64,000 nucleotides of DNA from Neomoorella sulfitireducens (GCF_024733845.1 NZ_JANRHG010000001.1:1-64000), one strand, 5' to 3'; shown: positions 1 through 8,292, numbered from the stretch's first letter. Numbers and translations: made by a program. Notes: generated by a model not told the origin, from the sequence alone.

Positions 1-138
1 ATGGGCGTAAGGGCTACGCAGTATTTTTCCCACCAGCATGTCCCTGGTAAAAAAGTCGCCGGTATACCTGGCTTTCCCGGTAACTTTGGCCACGGCATCC
101 ACCCGGCTTATGCTCTTTCCCACTGCCGAAGAAGCCAT
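1..138 (-). CDS. Xanthine dehydrogenase-type molybdopterin subunit, N-terminal fragment (cut by window edge)
   Basis: Reading leftwards, an ATG at 138 follows a GGAGGAG ribosome site and opens 46 codons that run off the window. The residues (GKSISRVDAVAKVTGKARY, then TGDFF and ILRSPYAH) are the usual N-terminus of the large Mo-cofactor subunit of the xanthine dehydrogenase/aldehyde oxidase family, which hydroxylates purines or related heterocycles. It starts about 90 bases after the [2Fe-2S] subunit gene in the same direction, as expected for an xdh operon. The active site lies outside the window, so the substrate cannot be judged. Confidence 0.85.
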   Translation of the reverse strand, partial: MASSAVGKSISRVDAVAKVTGKARYTGDFFTRDMLVGKILRSPYAH

Positions 139-228
139 TTTACTCCTCCCTTTCCTGTGGAGACAATAGCACCGCCCAAACCGTCCGGGACAGGACGCCT
201 CACCCCGGTTCCCCACCTACAGAAAACA

Positions 229-720
229 TTACCCTTGCTCCTTGTCAGCCTCCGTTCCCATGACAGCAGCAGCCTTTTCCACGGCGGTTATAATTTTGGC
301 ATACCCGGTGCAGCGGCATAAGTTGCCCGACAGGGCGACTTTAATTTCCTCCCGGGTAGGGTAGGGGTTCTGGTCCAGCAGGGCCTTGGCGCTCATGATC
401 ATACCCGGTGTGCAGAAGCCGCACTGGACGGCCCCTTCGCTGATGAAGGATTCCTGCAAGGGGTGGAGCCTGCCATCGGGCGAGGCCAGACCTTCGATAG
501 TAAGGATCTCGGCCCCGTCGGCCTTGGCCGCCGGTATCAGGCAGGAGTCCACGGCCAGGCCATCCATGATCACTGTACAGGCGCCGCATTCCCCCTTGCC
601 GCACCCTTCCTTGGTGCCGGTGAGGCCCAAATAATCACGCAGGAGTTCCAGCAGAGTCGTATCTGCCGAGACATCCACCTGATAAACGCGGCCGTTGATG
701 GTAAGTTTCAACCCGGGCAT
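229..720 (-). CDS. [2Fe-2S] subunit of a molybdenum hydroxylase (XDH small subunit)
   Basis: The 163-residue protein carries two [2Fe-2S] domains: a plant-ferredoxin-type N-terminal half with CGKGECGAC (Cys40, 45, 48, then Cys60), and a C-terminal half with QCGFCTPGM near residue 100 and LCRCTGY near 135. It passes electrons from the Mo centre to FAD or another acceptor. The start at 720 was chosen because it has GGGAGGTAG just upstream and gives the normal family length; the frame stays open upstream without family-like sequence. No FAD subunit is visible upstream, so either it lies beyond the left edge or this enzyme lacks it. The substrate is unknown. Confidence 0.9.
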   Translation of the reverse strand: MPGLKLTINGRVYQVDVSADTTLLELLRDYLGLTGTKEGCGKGECGACTVIMDGLAVDSCLIPAAKADGAEILTIEGLASPDGRLHPLQESFISEGAVQCGFCTPGMIMSAKALLDQNPYPTREEIKVALSGNLCRCTGYAKIITAVEKAAAVMGTEADKEQG

Positions 721-987
721 TGCGCCTACCTCCCTGATATAAAAGAAACCAGCTGACGGCCTGCCTCGTAGTCGGGTGATTCCGGTCACCTGGTAGAGAC
801 CCCCGGCCCCATCGCCGGGGTTATACGAGTTTACTAAAGTTATATTCGGCAAAGATAACTTAAATCCTGCTAAAAACTTTATTTTTACGCCGGGGCATAA
901 GTTTTGTTTTATGTTGTATCCCTGTGTTTATCATATTAGAAGGGCATATTTTCTGCCAATTACCACATTTACAGGCTCCTGTAAACG

Positions 988-1022
988 CAGGAAAAGGAAG
1001 GCCGAATGCCTTCCCCTTCCTG
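988..1022. repeat. Imperfect inverted repeat between the double-cubane and xdh genes
   Basis: Fifteen-base arms (CAGGAAAAGGAAGGC and GCCTTCCCCTTCCTG) around a five-base loop form a stable hairpin just after the double-cubane gene, which runs leftwards. It could be a terminator, but no strong U-tract follows on either strand. The rest of 853-1061 shows nothing I recognise. Confidence 0.45.
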
Positions 1023-1061
1023 TTTAAAAAACTTTTTCCTGCAGAGGCAGGAGCAGCCACT

Positions 1062-2336
1062 TTAAGCTACCATTTCCAAGAATGCCTCAATCCGCGTTTG
1101 CAGCTGGGCCGCGTCTTTTTCGTTAAAATCACTTTCCAGGCATAATACCGGTATCCCCGCATCCCGGAGGGCTTTTTCTACCTGCCGGGCTTCCAGGGCA
1201 TAAGTCTGGCAGAACTGGAGGGAATAATAAATCACCCCGTCGGCCTTTCCTTCCCTGGCCAGGCGCAGGATGTCTTCAACCCGGGACGTATTGGGAGTAA
1301 AGCAGGCACAGTTGATGTCCAGCAACCGCCGGGCCAGATCTTTTACCTGCCGTTCCAGGTTTTCGCCGTCTTCAGGTACCATCCCCGCGAAGTAACGGGT
1401 GCCGGTACATGTTTCTTCCCCGATTATCACCGCCCCTGCCGTCTCTACCAGGTGGTGCAGCTTCCAGTAAGGTAAGGGCATGGGCGTCCCGGCCACCAGG
1501 ATGCGCGGCGCCCTTCTCCGGGCGACCCCTTCGCCCCAGGCAATCCTATCCTCCAGCTCATCGCAAAGGGCGTTGACTTGCGCCGTGAAACGTTCGGGAT
1601 CATCAAAGAAAGCCAGCTGGGAAATTAAGAGGGCGTCTTTCCCGCTAATGGGTGCCGGGTCGGCCCGGCGGGCTTGATACAGGCGCTGCAGGGCGGCACG
1701 GCGGGCATTGGTCTTTTTGATGGCGACCTTTAGCTTACCGGCGCTGATTTTTTGCCCCGACCGATTTTCGATTTCTTCTTTTAACCGGTAAATTTCACCT
1801 TCCCAGAGGGCCAGGTCGGCGGCTTCCTTACGCTGGGGCAACTCCATTACATAAGTAGGAACATAATCATTGAGAATTTCCCAGGTCTTCTTCTTACCAT
1901 CACAAGTGGTCTCACCAATAAGAAAATCGACAAGCTGAAAATAAGGGCAAATCCGTTCCAGTTTAAAGCCTACCAGGGACTTAATCAAGGGACACAGGTT
2001 ACGCGGTAAAACTTGTTCCCCGGCGGGGACGGTAAACTGGGTCCCCGCGCAGAGCCCCACGCTAACACCATCAACGGCGAGGATAAGTTCTTCCGGCACA
2101 AAAACACAAAAGGTACCGGCCACCACGCGTCCGGCTTTTTTCTGCTCTAAAACTTCCTGGACCCTCCTGCCGTGGGCCTCGCCTAAAAGATTATCAAAAT
2201 AGGCCATGCCCTCCGGGCGGTTCTCCTGCAGTAAAAAAACCTCGCTAAAGGCACCGGGCAACGCCCCTAAAAAAACGTCATGCCTTTCCAGGTCCAGCCC
2301 TAAAACCCGCCACATCTCCCGGTAAGCATCACTCAA
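1062..2336 (-). CDS. Double-cubane cluster protein, 2-hydroxyacyl-CoA dehydratase (HgdB/BcrC) superfamily
   Basis: The protein has about 424 residues. It carries the hallmark region of the double-cubane branch, with Cys in LCPLIKSLVGFKL, ICPYFQLVDF and GETTCDGKKKTWE, and further Cys in EETCTGTRYF and INCACFTPNTSR. Members bind Fe-S clusters and are reduced by an ATP-dependent ASKHA-type activase to carry out difficult two-electron reductions of small molecules. I chose the TTG at 2336 because GGAGGAG lies eight bases upstream; the TTG at 2345 abuts that site. No activase gene is visible within several kb, so the partner is elsewhere. A hairpin (2351-2370) lies immediately before the ribosome site. 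The substrate is unknown. Confidence 0.85.
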   Translation of the reverse strand: MSDAYREMWRVLGLDLERHDVFLGALPGAFSEVFLLQENRPEGMAYFDNLLGEAHGRRVQEVLEQKKAGRVVAGTFCVFVPEELILAVDGVSVGLCAGTQFTVPAGEQVLPRNLCPLIKSLVGFKLERICPYFQLVDFLIGETTCDGKKKTWEILNDYVPTYVMELPQRKEAADLALWEGEIYRLKEEIENRSGQKISAGKLKVAIKKTNARRAALQRLYQARRADPAPISGKDALLISQLAFFDDPERFTAQVNALCDELEDRIAWGEGVARRRAPRILVAGTPMPLPYWKLHHLVETAGAVIIGEETCTGTRYFAGMVPEDGENLERQVKDLARRLLDINCACFTPNTSRVEDILRLAREGKADGVIYYSLQFCQTYALEARQVEKALRDAGIPVLCLESDFNEKDAAQLQTRIEAFLEMVA

Positions 2337-2350
2337 AGGGATCAACTCCT

Positions 2351-2370
2351 CCAGGTAATTTTATACCTGG
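2351..2370 (-). promoter_or_regulatory. Hairpin abutting the ribosome site of the double-cubane gene
   Basis: CCAGGTA and TACCTGG arms around six bases end next to the GGAGGAG of the gene starting at 2336 and follow the end of the MscS gene by about 90 bases. It may be a processing or translational control hairpin. No regulator is implied by the sequence. Confidence 0.3.
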
Positions 2371-2459
2371 TTATTTTCGCCTTTTATCTTGATTATCCTT
2401 TATATTTTATATTCCATTTTGTTATATTGCCCAACCTTTGTCATAATAGCACTCTACAA

Positions 2460-3584
2460 TTATTTCCCCTCTTTTTCAAGCTGCCTTTCCATCTTCTCAA
2501 TATATACACTCCGGCTGGGGAAGGCTACGGAAACTCCTTCCTGCTCTAAAATCTGCATTATCCGGAAGTTTACGTCTTCCCGTATGCTTAAATATTCCTG
2601 CCAGTCGGTCGTATTGGTAAAAAAATAGAGGAGTATATCCAGGCTGCTCTCATTAAACCTCTCGAAATAAACCAATATCTTTTCTTTATTAACCCCGGGG
2701 TGCCCTTCCAGCATGGTCCTTATAGCTTGAATGCACCTCTCCAGTTTGGACCGGCTGGTGTCGTAAGTAACCCCCAGGTGAAACGTTATGCGACGTTTTC
2801 CCATCCGCGACCAGTTGGTTATAGGCTCGTTGGCCAGGGTCGCATTGGGGAGCGTGACCTGGGCATGGGCAAAGGTGCGTATTCTCGTACTGCGAAAAGT
2901 TATATCTTCCACCGTTCCTTCTACGCTGGGGGTGCTTATCCAATCTCCAATGGTAAAGGGTTTATCCAGGAAAATAACCATGCCCCCGAACATATTGGCC
3001 AGTGTATCCTTGGCGGCCAGGGAAATGGCCAGCCCACCCAGGCCCAGGCCTGTTACAAGCCCGCTGATGTTATAATTCCATTCCACAGCGATAACCATAA
3101 GGGCTATAGCGAAAACGACAAACCTTATGGCTTTGGACAAGAAGGGTACTAAAATATTGTTGATATCAAAATTCCGCCTTAGCTCCCGGCAAAACGCCGA
3201 ATCAGGGCCCGCCAGGATATAGAGAGCCCAGGCAACGAGAATAACAAGGTAAGAACGAAACATTTTAAGGAACCAGAGGTGCTGGATCTGGTTAAAGGGC
3301 AGTATAGTCAAGGCCAGGTAAATCCCTAGGACGGCAATGAAGTTCTGCAACGGCCTTTCCAGGGACTTCACCATTTGATCATCCAGGTCAGCGGTCGTCC
3401 GCCTGGTTATTCTAAAGATCATGCTACACAGCTGTCTTGCAAGGACATTTCTTAAGCCAAGAAACAGCAGAAGTATGATAATTGCTGCTGCAGTGTTCCA
3501 GAAGAAGCCCTGGGGCTTAGAATATATTAGGTTTAAAAAATCGGGAATCCGCACCTTGCTCCATAACGACAGGATTTTTTCCAC
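2460..3584 (-). CDS. MscS-family small-conductance mechanosensitive channel
   Basis: The 374-residue protein has hydrophobic segments at about 25-45, 85-105, 115-130 and 150-175. The pore-lining TM3 follows, rich in Gly/Ala (GLVTGLGLGGLAISLAAKDTL), and then the soluble beta domain (MVIFLDKPFTIGDWI, VEDITFRSTRIRT, LPNATLANEPITNWSR) that forms the cytoplasmic cage. These features are diagnostic of MscS. It vents solutes on hypo-osmotic shock. The start is a GTG at 3584 with a GGGGG tract upstream. It is transcribed away from the small metal-associated gene at 3900, with a 315-base region between them. Confidence 0.92.
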   Translation of the reverse strand: MEKILSLWSKVRIPDFLNLIYSKPQGFFWNTAAAIIILLLFLGLRNVLARQLCSMIFRITRRTTADLDDQMVKSLERPLQNFIAVLGIYLALTILPFNQIQHLWFLKMFRSYLVILVAWALYILAGPDSAFCRELRRNFDINNILVPFLSKAIRFVVFAIALMVIAVEWNYNISGLVTGLGLGGLAISLAAKDTLANMFGGMVIFLDKPFTIGDWISTPSVEGTVEDITFRSTRIRTFAHAQVTLPNATLANEPITNWSRMGKRRITFHLGVTYDTSRSKLERCIQAIRTMLEGHPGVNKEKILVYFERFNESSLDILLYFFTNTTDWQEYLSIREDVNFRIMQILEQEGVSVAFPSRSVYIEKMERQLEKEGK

Positions 3585-3770
3585 GCTGAAGTTTACCCCC
3601 CTGCTCTGAACGCGCGAGCTATTATCATAATAGTATTTGAATAGTATACGCCTTTCAAGTACTTTCCTTTCACGTACCGGGACGTGTCTACTCGCTAAAT
3701 ACTCTTCTGTCGATCGCTTTAGCTGCCGTTTATACTCCCATTCTTCTCGCTCTGGCCGTCAACGCCGGTT

Positions 3771-3814
3771 ATGAAGATATTATGAAGAAAATATGAAGAA
3801 AGTCTGAAAGATCG
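3771..3814 (+). promoter_or_regulatory. Four 11-bp direct repeats (ATGAAGAAAAT type), probable response-regulator site
   Basis: Units begin at 3771, 3782, 3793 and 3804: ATGAAGATATT, ATGAAGAAAAT, ATGAAGAAAGT and a degenerate CTGAAAGATCG. Spacing is exactly 11 bp, so all face one side of the helix, as at tandem sites for OmpR/PhoB-family regulators (family knowledge). The array ends 10 bases before the TTGACA at 3825. A second array of the same kind is at 6689. It could serve the plus-strand gene at 3900, the divergent MscS gene, or both. The rest of 3585-3770 shows nothing else I recognise. Confidence 0.55.
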
Positions 3815-3824
3815 CATACTCGTC

Positions 3825-3851
3825 TTGACACATACCCATATAGGGTAATAT
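3825..3851 (+). promoter_or_regulatory. Promoter with overlapping CsoR/RcnR-like dyad
   Basis: TTGACA (3825-3830) and TAATAT (3846-3851) are 15 bases apart. Between them and overlapping the -10 lies the dyad TACCCATATAGGGTA (3833-3847). TACC...GGTA dyads with C/G tracts are typical operators of CsoR-family metal or sulfur sensors. No csoR gene is in the window. The downstream small protein has a His/Cys-rich tail, which fits metal control. Confidence 0.5.
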
Positions 3852-3899
3852 GCTGGGACTAGATTTATGTCTTATTCACTTCTAAGAGGAGAGATGAGG

Positions 3900-4160
3900 A
3901 TGAATCACAGAAAGCACGGCCTACTAATGCTCCTGGGTTGTAGCCTGATGATGGTGGCCGTATTTTTCTTACTGGCTCGCGGTGCAGCTGCAAGTGGCAG
4001 CACTGCAGGTGGTAGTTGGGCATGGCTGTTATTCTTACTTTGTCCCCTGATGCACCTTTTCATGATGCGCGGTCATAATCATGGTGAATGTCAGCATGGG
4101 GAGCAAAAGGCTACCAGCAAAAATGATCAGCCCCAAGCAGGAAAAACCCAGATAGAATAA
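3900..4160 (+). CDS. Small membrane protein with His/Cys tail (DUF2933-like)
   Basis: This 86-residue protein has two hydrophobic helices (about 6-25 and 38-55), a PLMHLFMM segment, and a polar tail with RGHNHGECQHGEQ that could bind metal. The short two-helix plan with Met and His near the second helix resembles DUF2933 proteins found near copper genes. The start at 3900 sits eight bases after AAGAGGAG; ATGs at 3867 and 3894 are too far from or too close to the site. A promoter with a CsoR-like dyad lies upstream. The function is unknown; a metal-related role is inferred only from the tail and the promoter. Confidence 0.65.
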   Translation: MNHRKHGLLMLLGCSLMMVAVFFLLARGAAASGSTAGGSWAWLLFLLCPLMHLFMMRGHNHGECQHGEQKATSKNDQPQAGKTQIE

Positions 4161-4182
4161 GCTAGAATAAAATAATGAACAA

Positions 4183-4206
4183 GAGCGGCTATGTTAAAAG
4201 CCGCTC
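4183..4206. repeat. GAGCGGCT hairpin, copy 1
   Basis: GAGCGGCT and AGCCGCTC arms flank eight bases and are followed by CTG. A closely similar hairpin with the same flanks (AA before, CTG after) lies at 6756-6779, on the other side of the gene at 4296-6518. There is no U-tract, so it is not a clear terminator. It may be a dispersed palindromic repeat. Confidence 0.5.
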
Positions 4207-4295
4207 CTGTCATTATAAGAGGCAATTTTGTGTGCACAGATATTTAGTATCTTGCATTATAGGTGCAGTCACCTCTCTTCCTCACGTCCAGGTAA

Positions 4296-6518
4296 TCACC
4301 GGCGGCAGCGATAAGCAAGCAGCGCATATATTATCGCCCCGGCAAAAAGGACCATTCGGAAGCCGGCGGTAATGGCAACCATCATGGCGATAATCGACCC
4401 GATTACAGAAAACCAACCATTTATGCCCCAGGCTAACGGTACAAAATCCTCCCTTCCCTCCTCCCTTAAGGAACGCAGGCCGGTCGGGAATGGTAAACCC
4501 AGGGTTACGCTTAAAGGAAAAAGGGTGAAGATGGTGAGGATTGTTTTACTGGTCGCTAGAGCTGCGCCTGTCGAAAAAATCCAGGGTCCAGCAACACCGG
4601 TCAGTATAGCCAGCACGGCCACAAGAAAAGCCGGCAGCCACCTTCGCCTCATTAAAACTCTTTGAACAGCGGCCACCTGGCCGAGCAAACTACCCAGACC
4701 ACCGCCGATGAGGAGGGTAGCAGCAACTACTGTAAAGGCAAGGGTTGGATGACCAAGGATCAAAACGAATTTCTGCACCAGGGCGATCTCAAGCAGCATG
4801 AAACCCACACCTAGGGCACCAAAATACAGCAGTAATGATTTTTTATTCTTCACGGTGCCGCCTGTGGCATGCTTCAGCCAGCGCCAACCCAGGTGCAAGA
4901 CCAGGGCCAGGAGAATATACAGTTCGAAGGGTATGGTATTATCGACATTATAGAAAAAGGGTCGGTCATCGGTGACGACGGTTGCCGCAGTCTTGCCAAT
5001 TTCCCCATAGTGCAATAATTGCTCCAACTGCAATTGCGCCTCACTAAGCCGGGCGGTGATGGCCGCCAGCTCATCCGGGGCAAATGGTGCCTTTTTAACC
5101 AGGAGAAGCGGGTAGCTAACTTCCTGGTCATGATGTTCCCCGGGTGTGCCGGCAATCAAGACTTGCCTGGCTATTTCTTCATCTGCCACACCGCTTTCCT
5201 TTAAAACAGCTATGACCGTTGCCAGCGCCTTGCTCAAATCATCAGGGCCGTGCAGGACGAACGCCAGCCGGCCGTCAGGTGTTAAATGATTTAAATATGA
5301 ACGTATAGCCTCGCGGGTGTAGATATAGTTTTCGGAAAGGGCGTATCCCGTACCTTCCGCGGCCTGGGTCATGACCTTCGAGAGATAGATAACATCAAAC
5401 TGTTCGCTGGTAGTATCTATAAAGGTTCTGCCATTCTGGATAAAGGTGCGTATTCCCGGCAAATCATAAATATTCCCGTTGTAATCGCTGAACTTACGTA
5501 CAGCCGCTACACTGCCTGGATTAATCTCCACGGCAGTGATATCTTCACTGCCCCCCAGGCGGGCAAGGAGAATGTCAATGCCTCCTCCACTGCCAATTAC
5601 TAACACGCGCCGCGGCTTTTCGGGTACAAAAGCGAGGTAGCCGGCTTCTTTTTTCAGTTGCTGGACCCCTGCCAGGTTGCCATCAAAGCGTACCATGGGA
5701 GCCGCAGCACCGCCGTCAATGAGTACCAATTTTTCGTTCGGGTCTTTAGTGGCGACTACGTCTGTTCTGGCAAAAGCATCCCACGAAGAATATTCAACAA
5801 CCGGCTGCTCGCCGTTGAGTTTGAGAAGGCCGATCATCTTCGGTATGCCCCTGTAGGCGGAAAAATCCCTCGCCAGTACTTCAGGTAGGGGGGATACGGC
5901 CAGGACGGCAAGGAGGGCAACCCCGCCGAGAGCAGCCAAAACCTTTCGCCGGGAGCGCTTTTTAATAATAGCAAGGTTTAACAACAGGGAAATCAATAAG
6001 ATAGCTTCGCCAAGGTAAACTGTCAACCTGATGAGGTTAACAGTGTTCAACAGCGTAACCACGCCAAAGGCAGCCAGCCCGGCGCCAACGAGATCGCCAA
6101 AATACAGCAGGTAAGAGTACTTGCTGAGTACACTGAACGAGCAAGACAAAAACCTACCGCCCAGTACGAAGGGAAGTACGGCTAAAGCAATGTAAACAAA
6201 TAAATTTAGGGGTTGAAAGGGCAATTTGTAAAAAAATAACGTGAGCAGCGGCAGCGTAAACCCCAAGAAAACTACGGAACGAATTCCTATGTCCCATATT
6301 TGTTGCCCATCCGTTTGCGGAAATTCCTTCACTTTTTTATAAATATCCATGGCCCCCAGACCCAGACCGAGAATGGCCACCGAAGCAACGATGAAGACAA
6401 AATGGTAGGTCATTATCGCCGAGAATATCCGGGTTAGGATAACCTCGTACATAAAGAGAGCCCCTGAGACCACGAACACTGCCGATAAAGAAATTCCCAA
6501 CCTCATAAACTTGTGCAT
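4296..6518 (-). CDS. Polytopic membrane protein with spermidine-synthase-like domain
   Basis: The 740-residue protein has about seven N-terminal membrane helices (1-215), a Rossmann methyltransferase-like domain of the spermidine/spermine synthase fold (GSGGGIDIL near 305, TAVEINPG, DVIYLSK), and a second membrane block at the C-terminus (about 545-740). Membrane-bound spermidine-synthase-like proteins are common, but the reaction is usually unknown. The canonical Asp pair of true spermidine synthases is not evident, so polyamine synthesis should not be assumed. GGGAGAG precedes the ATG at 6518. The gene stands alone, flanked by paired GAGCGGCT hairpins, with an 11-bp repeat array (6689-6732) upstream. 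Confidence 0.8.
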   Translation of the reverse strand: MHKFMRLGISLSAVFVVSGALFMYEVILTRIFSAIMTYHFVFIVASVAILGLGLGAMDIYKKVKEFPQTDGQQIWDIGIRSVVFLGFTLPLLTLFFYKLPFQPLNLFVYIALAVLPFVLGGRFLSCSFSVLSKYSYLLYFGDLVGAGLAAFGVVTLLNTVNLIRLTVYLGEAILLISLLLNLAIIKKRSRRKVLAALGGVALLAVLAVSPLPEVLARDFSAYRGIPKMIGLLKLNGEQPVVEYSSWDAFARTDVVATKDPNEKLVLIDGGAAAPMVRFDGNLAGVQQLKKEAGYLAFVPEKPRRVLVIGSGGGIDILLARLGGSEDITAVEINPGSVAAVRKFSDYNGNIYDLPGIRTFIQNGRTFIDTTSEQFDVIYLSKVMTQAAEGTGYALSENYIYTREAIRSYLNHLTPDGRLAFVLHGPDDLSKALATVIAVLKESGVADEEIARQVLIAGTPGEHHDQEVSYPLLLVKKAPFAPDELAAITARLSEAQLQLEQLLHYGEIGKTAATVVTDDRPFFYNVDNTIPFELYILLALVLHLGWRWLKHATGGTVKNKKSLLLYFGALGVGFMLLEIALVQKFVLILGHPTLAFTVVAATLLIGGGLGSLLGQVAAVQRVLMRRRWLPAFLVAVLAILTGVAGPWIFSTGAALATSKTILTIFTLFPLSVTLGLPFPTGLRSLREEGREDFVPLAWGINGWFSVIGSIIAMMVAITAGFRMVLFAGAIIYALLAYRCRR

Positions 6519-6688
6519 CTTTTCTCTCCCGCTAAATTCAAGTTAAAACAGTTGAAAGCCAAGGGAGTTATCCTGGCTTCCAAATTAGGTGCAATTTCTT
6601 TTCTTAATAAATTCTTTATTATTTGAGTGAACGCCTGTTACTACAGTTTCCCTTTAAACTGGCTTCTATTCTATTCTAGCCCCCAACT

Positions 6689-6732
6689 GTGAAGACATCA
6701 TGAAGAAAAAAAGGAGAAATTTTGAAGGGTAA
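6689..6732 (-). promoter_or_regulatory. Second array of four 11-bp repeats, upstream of the membrane spermidine-synthase-like gene
   Basis: On the plus strand the units GTGAAGACATC (6689), ATGAAGAAAAA (6700), AAGGAGAAATT (6711) and TTGAAGGGTAA (6722) repeat every 11 bp with a TGAAG core. Read in the gene's direction the core is CTTCA, followed at lower coordinates by TAGAAT-like -10 candidates. It closely matches the array at 3771. It probably binds a tandem-acting response regulator. The rest of 6519-6817 holds only the hairpin at 6756. Confidence 0.5.
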
Positions 6733-6755
6733 AGTCCCTGGTCTTGGTATTGTAA

Positions 6756-6779
6756 GAGCGGCTTTACAAAAAGCCGCTC
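6756..6779. repeat. GAGCGGCT hairpin, copy 2
   Basis: Perfect ten-base arms (GAGCGGCTTT and AAAGCCGCTC) enclose ACAA, followed by CTG as in copy 1. It lies 39 bases beyond the end of the M20 gene and might help end that transcript, although the U-tract is poor. Confidence 0.5.
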
Positions 6780-6817
6780 CTGCCGGGTGGGAAGGCACAA
6801 CCTTAAGTAAAACTCGG

Positions 6818-8008
6818 TTAGAAATCAGCCAGGGCCTTGATGGCCAGCCAGGAAAGCAGGGCGCTGCCAATGGGCAGGCAATCTTCCTGGATATTAAAGC
6901 GGGGATGATGCCAGGGATAAGGAGCCTCTCCCGGGATGGCTGCCCCGAGGTTAAAATATACTGCCGGGACCTTTTCCGCATAGCGGGCAAAATCCTCGGC
7001 ACCCATGGAGGGGGCCGCCAGTTCGAAAACCTTTTCCGGCCCCAGGATTTCCCCGGCTGCCCGGCGAAAAAGCTCCGTGAGCCTGGCATCGTTTATTAGC
7101 GGCGGGTAACCCCGCAGGTAATCCAGTTCAATCTCCGTCCCGCTGGCGGCCGCCACCCCGGCCAAAATCTCCCGCATAGCTTTTTCCAGCTGCTGCCTGG
7201 TAACCTGGTTTAAGGCCCGGGTAGTGCCCGTCATGGTTACCTCACCAGCAACAATATTTTCTTTCTCACCACCATTAATAGTACCGATGGTCAGCACGGC
7301 CGGCTGCACCGGATCAATGCGGCGGGCGACAATAGATTGTAAAGCCAGGATCGCCTGGGCGGCAGCGACGATGGCATCCGCGCCCAGGTGGGGTGCAGCA
7401 CCGTGGCTGGTACGCCCCTTGATCCTAATAGTAAAGTTATCGGCCGACGCCATAGCAGCTCCCGGTCGGATGCCCACCGTACCTGCCGGCAGGGCTGAAG
7501 TTACATGGAGGCCAAAGATGGCCTTGACCGGTGGGTTGGCCAGGGCTCCGGCTTCAATCAGTAGACGAGCCCCGCCAGGGGGTAATTCCTCCCCCGGTTG
7601 AAAAAGGAAAACCACCGGGCCGGGGAGTTCCCGGCGGTGGGTTGCTAGCAGCTTCGCCGCCCCTAAAACGATGGCCATATGGGCATCATGGCCGCAGGCA
7701 TGCATCCGGCCCGGGCAGCGGGAAGCATATTCCACCCCCGTAGCCTCCTGGAGGGGCAAGGCATCCATATCCGCCCTTAAGGCCACGGCAGGGCCTTCTT
7801 TAGCCCCGTCCAGGATACCGATAATCCCGGTACCGCCGATACCGGTCCTAACCTTCAAACCAAGTTGCTCTAACACCTCTGCCACCAGGGCGGCCGTTTC
7901 TTTTTCCTCAAAACTCAGTTCCGGGTACTGGTGCAACTGCCGCCGCCAGGCGACCAGCTGCGGTTTGAGTTTTTGCGCTTCTGCCAGGTAGTAATCCCTT
8001 TCTACCAA
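6818..8008 (-). CDS. M20-family metal-dependent amidohydrolase/carboxypeptidase
   Basis: The 396-residue protein has the M20D layout: catalytic metal domain with ALRADMDALP and MHACGHDAHM, FLFQPGEELPPGG, a dimerisation domain with GRTSHGAAPHLGADAI, and a C-terminal MGAEDFARY. Family members cleave N-acyl amino acids, hippurate- or IAA-type conjugates, or C-terminal residues of small peptides, using two metal ions. The start is a TTG at 8008 behind AAGGTGA. It is the last gene of the sulfur-transfer operon, 83 bases after the ThiS-like carrier gene. That position raises the inferred possibility that it trims the carrier, whose tail carries Val after its glycines. A general amidohydrolase role is the safe reading. 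Confidence 0.88.
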   Translation of the reverse strand: MVERDYYLAEAQKLKPQLVAWRRQLHQYPELSFEEKETAALVAEVLEQLGLKVRTGIGGTGIIGILDGAKEGPAVALRADMDALPLQEATGVEYASRCPGRMHACGHDAHMAIVLGAAKLLATHRRELPGPVVFLFQPGEELPPGGARLLIEAGALANPPVKAIFGLHVTSALPAGTVGIRPGAAMASADNFTIRIKGRTSHGAAPHLGADAIVAAAQAILALQSIVARRIDPVQPAVLTIGTINGGEKENIVAGEVTMTGTTRALNQVTRQQLEKAMREILAGVAAASGTEIELDYLRGYPPLINDARLTELFRRAAGEILGPEKVFELAAPSMGAEDFARYAEKVPAVYFNLGAAIPGEAPYPWHHPRFNIQEDCLPIGSALLSWLAIKALADF

Positions 8009-8091
8009 CAGGGAGTCACCTTGATTCCTTGATTGATTTGCCTTGCCGGGTCAAATAAATGTAAAACCTGGCAGGGCATTTATATTTTTCA

Positions 8092-8292
8092 TTATACTCC
8101 CCCGCCCATATTTAAGACAAGTTCTACTTTATCACCTTCCTGCAGGGGATAATTATACTCCTCTTTTAGCAGCAGGCGCCCGTTTACCTCAACAGCAACA
8201 GTAACAGGATCAAAATTTAGCTGTTCTACTAATTCCTTTACGTTAATACCTTTATGTACTTCTTTTTCCTGCCGGTTGAAAATAATCTTCAT
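8092..8292 (-). CDS. ThiS/MoaD-like sulfur-carrier protein with extended GGGV tail
   Basis: The 66-residue ubiquitin-like protein starts with MKIIFNRQEKEV and ends with VELVLNMGGGV. ThiS/MoaD-type carriers are adenylated and thiocarboxylated at a C-terminal Gly-Gly by an E1-like enzyme. Here a Val follows the glycines, so it would have to be removed first if the usual chemistry applies. The gene overlaps the stop of the TusA-like gene by four bases (ATGA), so the two are translationally coupled. Together with the E1-like and siroheme reductase genes it resembles the HcyS pathway of Wolinella, where a processed carrier delivers sulfide for homocysteine synthesis. Thiamin or Mo-cofactor use is the alternative, but no thi or moa genes are near. 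Confidence 0.85.
   Translation of the reverse strand: MKIIFNRQEKEVHKGINVKELVEQLNFDPVTVAVEVNGRLLLKEEYNYPLQEGDKVELVLNMGGGV

Noticed and set aside
1-321. A 106-codon plus-strand frame at the left edge
   Set aside because: It is antisense to the xanthine dehydrogenase genes, which have clear family sequence and ribosome sites on the other strand.
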